This document shows, piece after piece, positions 58,061 through 64,000 of a stretch of DNA of 64,000 bases. The notes beneath the pieces are model-generated. The model was given only the letters and a program-made list of their open reading frames with translations, ran no database searches and had not been told where the DNA came from. The stretch spans positions 1 through 64,000 of the forward strand of contig JACKFH010000006.1 in NCBI GenBank assembly GCA_020632575.1, written 5' to 3'. The stretch is from Candidatus Omnitrophota bacterium. GTDB taxonomy: Bacteria > Hinthialibacterota > Hinthialibacteria > OLB16. Made by a program: the position numbers and the translations under genes. Within the stretch, counting starts at the first letter, position 1. Every line of letters starts with the position of its first letter.

Positions 58061-59563
58061 TTATTCCAATTTCTTTTCACCCTCTCGAGCGGATTCAATG
58101 GCGTCAATAAGCAGATTGGCGTTCTTGAGGAAGGTGGCGGTTCTTATTCCGCGAAACTTCTCCGGAGGGTTGTTCATATAGTCCACCGTATTTGGAAAAG
58201 TCAAATCCTCCACCCAAGCTCCCCTCTCGTCCAAACTGGAGATGACACCCTCAACACTCTCTAACGCCACCATTGGGGAGCTCGGAGCGCTTTCAATCTC
58301 CCGCTTCGCTCGGGCAATCTCCGATTGTCCCATCTTGGTCAAGCCTTGATAACGCTCCCACATCGCCTTCGTGTTCAGATTGAAAGTGTACCCATATCCT
58401 CTCAGAAGGTTTTCCGGGTTGTGGTCGTTCCAGTATCGACCGGTCTCTTTGGTTGTCCCCTCACGATGACCGTAAATTGGCTGATTCGTTCCAATCTCGA
58501 TGAAAGTGGCGTGGGTGTGGCCCTCCGTCGAGTGACTTTTGGGAATGACCGATGCCTCCAACCATTCGATGGCGGGTGGTATCGCATCCAAATAACGTCG
58601 GTCTCCCGTCTCCAGAAAAAAATCTCCCAACGCGCTAAGGTTGTGCACTGTATCCAAAGTGGAGAGGGCGACAGGCTCATACGAACGCGCGGCGGCGGGC
58701 TTGAGGTCGAGACCGTATTGCTGAGCCCACCCCGCCTGGGGGCTCGGCAGTTGCGAAAGGAGGACAAAATCCATCCCACGTACTGCCGAACGACGGTAGC
58801 GATCATCTCCCAACGCCCGGTAAGCCTCCAAAAGAAATCGGATGTTTCCGAGAATGACATCGTCATTGAAGGTGTAGTACTCCGTGTAGTCGATATCCCC
58901 ATCTGTCAGCTCTTCGGGATCGAGTGGATATCTTTGAGGCCAAGCCCCATTTGGATATTGCGATTGGAGAAAGAAATCGAGCGCCTTCAACAAAACTTCC
59001 TTGTAGACCGGCTCGCTGGTCTCTTGGTATAGGTGGAGCAGGAAGCGAGTCGCGTCGACTGTCACACTGTCATCGAAGGTGCAGTTCCCATAGTTGTGAT
59101 AAAACTCCTCCCACCCCCAACATCGGAAACCGACCTCCTCATACCACTCCTCGGTTCGATCCGGTTCGAAGTCGATAAAGTAGTGCCAACCGCCGGAAGG
59201 GTGCTGCCCGTAGATGAGCGCTGAGGCGACTTTCTCCGCGGCCCCGAGGTAAAATTTGTCCCCGGTAACCCGATAGGCGCGGAGCATCGCCTCGCCGACA
59301 CCGACCGTCGCGGGATCCTGCACCCAAATCATCGTCTCTCTGGCCGGCAGTTCTCCCCAGCGCCGGGAAAGGTCTTCGCTGTAAATCATGACGAACCCGC
59401 CTCGGTAGGCCACTTTGTCCATCATGAAATGGCAACTTCGATCAAGGGCCTCCCGCAGCTTTGTATCGGGATCCATCGCAAATGACGCAGTCCAACATAG
59501 AAAAAGTTGGGCGCCAATAACGATCCACTGTCTTCTGAATAGGCCGGTTCGTTTGTCCGTCAC
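58061..59563 (-). CDS. Exported pectate lyase-like alpha/alpha-barrel protein (PL10 type)
   Basis: The 500-residue protein has a signal peptide (about 1-29, ending ASFA-M) and an alpha/alpha-toroid of the kind found in family PL10 pectate lyases. Characteristic pieces are LDFFLQSQYPNGAWPQRYPL, YYTFNDDVILGNIRFLLEAY, LSQLPSPQAGWAQQYGLDLK and YEPVALSTLDTV. In PL10 enzymes the Asp pair after the FND segment and a following Arg act in calcium-assisted beta-elimination of polygalacturonate. Glucosyl hydrolase families with the same toroid remain possible. The start is GTG with GGGGG upstream. It lies just beyond the terminator of the secretin gene on the same strand and has its own transcript. Confidence 0.78.
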   Translation of the reverse strand: MTDKRTGLFRRQWIVIGAQLFLCWTASFAMDPDTKLREALDRSCHFMMDKVAYRGGFVMIYSEDLSRRWGELPARETMIWVQDPATVGVGEAMLRAYRVTGDKFYLGAAEKVASALIYGQHPSGGWHYFIDFEPDRTEEWYEEVGFRCWGWEEFYHNYGNCTFDDSVTVDATRFLLHLYQETSEPVYKEVLLKALDFFLQSQYPNGAWPQRYPLDPEELTDGDIDYTEYYTFNDDVILGNIRFLLEAYRALGDDRYRRSAVRGMDFVLLSQLPSPQAGWAQQYGLDLKPAAARSYEPVALSTLDTVHNLSALGDFFLETGDRRYLDAIPPAIEWLEASVIPKSHSTEGHTHATFIEIGTNQPIYGHREGTTKETGRYWNDHNPENLLRGYGYTFNLNTKAMWERYQGLTKMGQSEIARAKREIESAPSSPMVALESVEGVISSLDERGAWVEDLTFPNTVDYMNNPPEKFRGIRTATFLKNANLLIDAIESAREGEKKLE

Positions 59564-59656
59564 AGTAATCCCCCGAGGAAATGATAGGCGTGTGTGGGAA
59601 AATTAAAATGGGGGGTGCAAAACGCTTGGGAGCCAGGGTTGCCCCCGAAATGGCAT

Positions 59657-59686
59657 AAAAAAAACGGCCGCCAATTTGGCGGCCGT
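59657..59686 (-). terminator. Intrinsic terminator of the secretin gene
   Basis: ACGGCCGCC (59664-59672) pairs with 59678-59686 across AATTT. On the minus strand the stem is followed by eight U residues (the A-run at 59657-59664 on plus). It lies 27 bases after the secretin stop. Confidence 0.92.
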
Positions 59687-59713
59687 CATCCAATTTCTTT
59701 TTGTTTCGTTGAA

Positions 59714-62700
59714 TCAGTCGTCGACAATCAATCGGGCGGTTACAAGAATGAGAAGATTCTGAGTGGTCTCCACATCCGATTTGTCGGTGAAGAGGAAGGA
59801 AAGTCCGGGGATGAAGCCAAGACCGGGCAAACGACCCTCGACATGATTCAACTGACGGCGCAGCAATCCACCGATCACTAGGGTGTCGCCATCGTCGACT
59901 CGAACCCTTACGGTCGCCCGACGGGTCTGAGTGCTGGGACGCCCCTGTAAGGGATTGCCGTTCGCGTCGAAGAGCACCAGTCGATCGCCGGGAATTTCCA
60001 GTTCCGGTTCGAGATTCATTTCAATGTGTCCATCGCCAGTCACACTCGGTGTGACAATGAGGGTGAAACCGAATTCCTCGAAGTCCGTGTTGACCTGCTG
60101 CGTGGTGGTTTGGTTGTTACCGCCGGGCTGCGAGACGTTTTGGGTGTCGTCGATGAAGGGGATTTCCTCGCCCAAGAAGACCTCGCCCTCCGCGCCGTTG
60201 ACCACAGTGATCTTGGGGGCCGTTAGGATTCGGATATCCGTGAAGCGAGACAACATGGAAAGAGTCGACTCGATCCGAGTCCGGCCCAAAGTAGCCAAAG
60301 TGAGATTCGATCCGCCCGGGTTGCCCGGCTGACTGTCGAGAACCAAACTTCCGTTGGAGGTCGTCAACGAGGGGCCTTCCCCGCCGTCGTCGATTTCCAA
60401 CAAGTTGTCGATCGTCATCTGGACACCCAACTCGTCATTCGAATTGTATTGAAGTTCGACAAGACGGGTTTCCACTTCGACCTGGTCGACCGGAAGGTCG
60501 AGCCGTTCGATCAGTTCGACCGCTCGCTCGATGTCCGAGAGACGCGAGCCGGTGATGATCATCGTCTTGGTGGAGATATCGCCTTTCACAATAACGGGGA
60601 TGATTCCGAGGAATGAGAAGGCCCCTAAACCTCCGCCGAAGCCGCCGCCAAAACCGCCGGCTCCGCCGATTCCACCGCCAATTCCGCCGATGCCTCCGCC
60701 AATCCCTCCGATACCACCACCTATGCCGCCAATTCCCCCGCCGATTCCACCGCCAATTCCGCCGATGCCGCCACCGAAACCGCCTTGGCCAATGCCTGGC
60801 TGCTGAGTTCCGCCGACACCCGCGCCACCAACGGGTTGACTAATCAAAACCGCTAGCACGAGCCCTTGCAGTGAGTTCGCGATATCGACAACTGAACGCT
60901 GCCGGACCTCGACGACACGCGATAAACTCGTCGTTTCAGTGATTCCCGTTAGGTACTCTTGAATCTTGGCCAGATTCTCGGGGGTGTCGACCACGTCGAT
61001 CGTCCCCTCATCCAGGTCGGGATACATGACTCGCCCCTCGGCCGCCGCCTCTTCGATACTCTGGCTGCCGTAGAGAAGGCTCTGGAAAACTTGTTTCGTG
61101 AAATTCACCTGCTTCCGGCGTCGGAGCACGGCGTCCGGGGTGTCGGTGCGCAAATCCTCGGCGGGCACAACGGTGAACTTTCTGGCTTTAAGTTCGCGGT
61201 CGACAACCTTGTCGATGAATTTGGGATCCTGCATGAGCCGCTTGACCAACTCTAATTTCTCGGGGGTCTGACGGATCATGAGAAGGCCAGATTCGTTGTC
61301 GTACACCAGGTAAGGATCCTGGTCCGAGAAGTCGGTGTCGATTTCCGCTTTCCCGAATAGACGCAAGTTGATGATTTTCGCCAAATCCTCGCCACCGGTC
61401 TGCGGGAGACGGAAGGTTTCGACCACCATCGGCGGTTCGACCAGGTCGATTTCATCGCGTCGATAGAGATCCAGGAACTGGCGCACGAGATCGACATTGT
61501 AACGGCTGTCGCGGACCACGAGCTCGAGAAGGAATTTGTTGAGAATGAAGGTGCGACCGGGAACTTGGGCGTCGATATTCTTCTTGATTTCGTCGGTTTC
61601 GACTTTGCCCAGCACGACTTCGCGAAGCGCCTCGGAATAATCGTCGGTCTCTTTCCCGCCAAGCGCTCCCATCGCAAGCCGCTTGAGCGCCTGGTACTGC
61701 TCCTCGGTTAGCGGGAACCTTTGGGTGATGATATCCCGAGTCACCTCAATGATGTTGGTCCCGGGTTGACGCTGCCAGGTGTAACCGTTGAGTTTCAAAA
61801 CCTTGTCGAGAAACTCGCGGTAGGTGAGTTCCGTTGTCCGAAGGGCGTTGATTTGTCCATCGACCCCCTCGCCGGTAATGATCTGCAAGTCCGCGATAGC
61901 GCCCATGGTCGACAAGATTTCGTTCACGTTCACCGGTGTGGATTGCTCCAGGACGAAGGTCTTTTCGTCAAGCACCCTCGAGACCCTGTCGTCAACTTCC
62001 TCACGTTGGGTGTCCATGGCCAAACGACGGTCGGCTTCGGCCTTCTCCTCGGCGTACTTGTCAAGGAAGGCGCGCGCAACTTGGTTGTTTGGCTCGAGCT
62101 GGATGGCTCGCTCCCACAATTCATATCCGGAAATGATCCGTCCCTTTTGGACCTCGCTGATTCCCTTTTCGATAAGAAGATTGACTTCGTCGTTCGGGGA
62201 TGAAGTGATGTTAACTTGGTTTTGTGGGGCGGGCGCCATCGGAGCGCTATTCTGGGGAATTGGGCTTGGAGCGGTCGCCGAGTCGGCTTGGGCGACTGTG
62301 TAGTACGATTCCTCGGAGCCGATCTCTCTTAACTTTTCGGTCGTGCCGGGCGAGTCCTGGAACCACGGGTCCACAGCCTTGGCGGGGGCTGATTCGACTC
62401 TTCTCGCCTCTCTTTCGATTGGCGGAGTCTCCATCCCATTTACGGGTCGAATAACTTCGGGTCGATCGGGAGATTGGTAATCGAGATCGAGACTCGCCAC
62501 CTTCATCGAATCTTCCATTTTTTGGCATTCCAGATAATACCGCTGCGCCGCCGGATGGTCCGGAACCTTTCCAAGGACCTTCCGAAACATCTGACGCGCC
62601 TGAGAGTAGTTGCCGGCGTTGAACATTTGCACGCCTCTGTCGAAATCGGGTGCGATTTCGACGAGCAGGTCGCCGCGATCACCTTGTTTCGCATTCTGCG

Positions 62701-63556
62701 CATCAACCACTTGGGTGGCGCGTTTGGATTCCAATGCCAACAGACGAGTCTGCGCGTCTTTGGAGTTCGGGAACAGACGAAGCACCTCGCGATACAGGTT
62801 CGCGGCTTTTTCCGTATCCCCCGCTTGCTCCGCGACAAAGCCCTCGGAAAACAATTCAGCCGCCTTCTCCAAGGCGACATCCTCTTGCATGGAAGCGTCG
62901 TCGCTCGTCTCCTCTGGAAGCAGCAACTCCCCGAGGTTGTTCGAGGAGGGCTCATTCATCGCGACCAGCTGCGGGCGTGAACTCGAACGCGTTCCGCTGG
63001 CGGCCGACCGAGCTTCTTCCAGTCCTCGTCGCGCCTGGACATTCGTGGGGTCAATGCTCAAGACCTGCTGGAAAGAAGTCTCGCTCGAGGCGTAATCGCC
63101 CCTCTTGAGCGCGGCGATTCCTTGAGCGAGAAGATTGTTCGTTCCCTCATCGATTTGGGTGAGACGGGCATCTCTTTCGCGAGCGCTCATCGAGGCGCGC
63201 CCTTCGGCTTCCTCGATCATTCTCGCAGCCATTTTGGCGTTTTCGAGTTGTTTGCGGAGGTTGGAGGCAATGCTGGAATGCACGGGAGATTGCTCCCAAA
63301 CGGAGATGGCCGAATCCGCCTTGGGAAACTCGCCGCGCTTGATCAGGTTCTCGATCTCTTGGATCGGCAGTCGTCCCCCAGGGGTCGCCTGGGTGTGAAC
63401 CGCGCCGACAGACGTCGCGCTTTCAGCAAGCACGGCGGGAACCGGGAGCGCTCCTATCAGAATTGTTGAAAGAGTGATAATTGTCCCTACAACCCCGAAT
63501 ACCCCGTTTCGATTCCTCGCGGTTGCGGCACAGACCCTGCCCATGCGGCTGTGCAT
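59714..63556 (-). CDS. Type II/IV pilus-type secretin with TPR N-terminus and GGI-repeat insertion
   Basis: The 1280-residue protein has a long signal peptide (about 1-45, ending VLAES). Three TPR-like repeats follow (LLAQGIAALKRGDYASSETS, then GFVAEQAGDTEKAANLYREV and GVQMFNAGNYSQARQMFRKV, roughly residues 135-345). N0/N1-type domains come next (VNVNEILSTMGAIADLQIIT), with secretin N-domains up to about 1050. The core ends LPGLGFIPGLSFLFTDKS and LLILVTARLIVDD, diagnostic of GspD/PilQ. The core segment ITVVNGAEGEVFLGEEIPFI is typical. Residues about 905-985 are a near-perfect GGIGGG repeat, where the family has only a short Gly-rich loop. It forms the outer-membrane pore for secretion or pilus. 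The ATG at 63556 has CGGAGG 8-9 bases upstream. No other secretion genes are in view. Confidence 0.9.
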   Translation of the reverse strand: MHSRMGRVCAATARNRNGVFGVVGTIITLSTILIGALPVPAVLAESATSVGAVHTQATPGGRLPIQEIENLIKRGEFPKADSAISVWEQSPVHSSIASNLRKQLENAKMAARMIEEAEGRASMSARERDARLTQIDEGTNNLLAQGIAALKRGDYASSETSFQQVLSIDPTNVQARRGLEEARSAASGTRSSSRPQLVAMNEPSSNNLGELLLPEETSDDASMQEDVALEKAAELFSEGFVAEQAGDTEKAANLYREVLRLFPNSKDAQTRLLALESKRATQVVDAQNAKQGDRGDLLVEIAPDFDRGVQMFNAGNYSQARQMFRKVLGKVPDHPAAQRYYLECQKMEDSMKVASLDLDYQSPDRPEVIRPVNGMETPPIEREARRVESAPAKAVDPWFQDSPGTTEKLREIGSEESYYTVAQADSATAPSPIPQNSAPMAPAPQNQVNITSSPNDEVNLLIEKGISEVQKGRIISGYELWERAIQLEPNNQVARAFLDKYAEEKAEADRRLAMDTQREEVDDRVSRVLDEKTFVLEQSTPVNVNEILSTMGAIADLQIITGEGVDGQINALRTTELTYREFLDKVLKLNGYTWQRQPGTNIIEVTRDIITQRFPLTEEQYQALKRLAMGALGGKETDDYSEALREVVLGKVETDEIKKNIDAQVPGRTFILNKFLLELVVRDSRYNVDLVRQFLDLYRRDEIDLVEPPMVVETFRLPQTGGEDLAKIINLRLFGKAEIDTDFSDQDPYLVYDNESGLLMIRQTPEKLELVKRLMQDPKFIDKVVDRELKARKFTVVPAEDLRTDTPDAVLRRRKQVNFTKQVFQSLLYGSQSIEEAAAEGRVMYPDLDEGTIDVVDTPENLAKIQEYLTGITETTSLSRVVEVRQRSVVDIANSLQGLVLAVLISQPVGGAGVGGTQQPGIGQGGFGGGIGGIGGGIGGGIGGIGGGIGGIGGGIGGIGGGIGGAGGFGGGFGGGLGAFSFLGIIPVIVKGDISTKTMIITGSRLSDIERAVELIERLDLPVDQVEVETRLVELQYNSNDELGVQMTIDNLLEIDDGGEGPSLTTSNGSLVLDSQPGNPGGSNLTLATLGRTRIESTLSMLSRFTDIRILTAPKITVVNGAEGEVFLGEEIPFIDDTQNVSQPGGNNQTTTQQVNTDFEEFGFTLIVTPSVTGDGHIEMNLEPELEIPGDRLVLFDANGNPLQGRPSTQTRRATVRVRVDDGDTLVIGGLLRRQLNHVEGRLPGLGFIPGLSFLFTDKSDVETTQNLLILVTARLIVDD
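60604..60795 (-). repeat. Coding tandem repeat (GGIGGG) in the secretin
   Basis: The plus strand repeats CCGCCAATTCCGCCGATGCC-type units of 15 to 30 bases that translate on the minus strand as GGIGGGIGGIGGG. The units differ at third positions, so the array is not recent, but it would still be prone to length change. Confidence 0.85.
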
Positions 63557-63599
63557 CAAGTAAATCCTCCGATTATGGCGTAGATACGACGTCGACATT

Positions 63600-63930
63600 C
63601 GGCCTCATTAGAGGGATGCGTGAGCAATGAAACCACATCCCCTTCTCTACCAAGTCTAGTTATCGTTGAGACTTAGCGCCAACTTAAGCCTTTTTATCGG
63701 CGTCTCGCTCTGCTGTTTTGAGGGTCAACATTCTCGACCCAAAATTTTCTTGGAGAATCCAAGAATTCCCATTTGTTTAACCCGCGCCCTTGAGCGCTTG
63801 AGCAATTTAAAACCTAACCTCTCCCCGACTTTCCGCCAACGTCGAGAACACGATTCTAGCGACCCAAGATAGCGGTTGACAACCTAGTTCGGTTCCCGAG
63901 ACGCCAATGCTACACGAAACGGGCTTGAAA
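63600..63930. other. Gap upstream of the secretin: no gene seen
   Basis: About 330 bases with stops in all frames and no credible coding text. The secretin promoter should lie here, on the minus strand; no convincing -35/-10 pair was found. Confidence 0.5.
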
Positions 63931-63937
63931 CGGAATC

Positions 63938-63983
63938 GGTCGGGGCTCCACCCCACCCGACCCTGAAATGAATTCGTTTCAGG
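63938..63983. repeat. Two hairpins at the window's right end
   Basis: GGTCGGG (63938-63944) pairs with 63956-63962. CCTGAAA (63962-63968) pairs with TTTCAGG (63977-63983) around an EcoRI-like GAATTC palindrome. They resemble the tandem hairpins elsewhere in the window and probably follow or precede a gene outside it. Confidence 0.6.
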
Positions 63984-64000
63984 CGCCGTCTCCTCGCTTT

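Noticed and set aside
60604..60840. A plus-strand Pro/Pro-Ile-rich protein
   Set aside because: The open frame is only the reverse reading of the GGIGGG repeats of the secretin and has no start signal.

Overview
The window looks like chromosomal DNA of an uncultivated, Gram-negative, glycan-degrading bacterium of the kind placed in or near the PVC superphylum and neighbouring candidate phyla (Omnitrophota, Hydrogenedentota, Sumerlaeota). The evidence is lineage-flavoured rather than phylogenetic: a PVC-type haem-binding HEAT/propeller protein, a DUF1080-type domain, Tat-exported Gfo/Idh/MocA oxidoreductases, secreted beta-helix proteins with Thr/Pro linkers and dockerin-like tails, and a large secretin with TPR repeats. 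I see no rRNA, tRNA, CRISPR array, integrase or transposase. The genus cannot be named from this sequence.

Layout. 1-6143: the cut end of a GH43-like propeller gene, then a minus-strand group (PVC-type cytochrome/dehydrogenase, isochorismatase fold, polysaccharide-deacetylase fold), with a decayed toxin-antitoxin pair behind it. 6291-9665: a beta-helix protein with a one-base frameshift, a CBS-domain protein, a rhodanese and its terminator, and a VapC toxin whose antitoxin is frameshifted. 9689-16457: minus-strand exported proteins (FG-GAP-type propeller, HEAT protein, Gfo/Idh/MocA, phosphodiester glycosidase-like). 16528-23346: a PQQ-type propeller, a 1207-residue beta-helix/cohesin-like/dockerin-like protein, a TlpA thioredoxin and a ThiO-like oxidase. 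23482-32069: GT-C and YfhO membrane proteins, a second beta-helix protein, and a GT4 plus carbamoyltransferase pair. 32066-43561: hybrid histidine kinase, aldose-epimerase-like protein, PhoD-DUF1080 fusion, cupin, CorC/CNNM protein, serine hydrolase, DadA-like oxidase and a third beta-helix protein.

44275-53289 is the most coherent unit. Ten minus-strand genes with short gaps or 1-4 base overlaps encode WbqC, a polytopic membrane protein, a DPM1/GtrB-type GT2, three methyltransferase-like proteins, a NeuD/PglD-type acyltransferase, a cytoplasmic five-bladed propeller, a 4-TM EamA/ArnE-like carrier and a Gfo/Idh/MocA enzyme. It reads as a pathway that builds, modifies and flips a lipid-linked sugar for a surface glycan. 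53403-64000 holds an acyltransferase-3, an unknown protein, a second hybrid histidine kinase, a PL10-like pectate lyase and a secretin with a GGI-repeat insertion.

Two themes run through the non-coding DNA. One is short perfect hairpins, often in tandem with 2-4 base loops, at several gene borders and once inside a coding region. The other is single-base deletions that break otherwise convincing reading frames, two of them at homopolymers, so base-calling error must be excluded before any of these is called a pseudogene.
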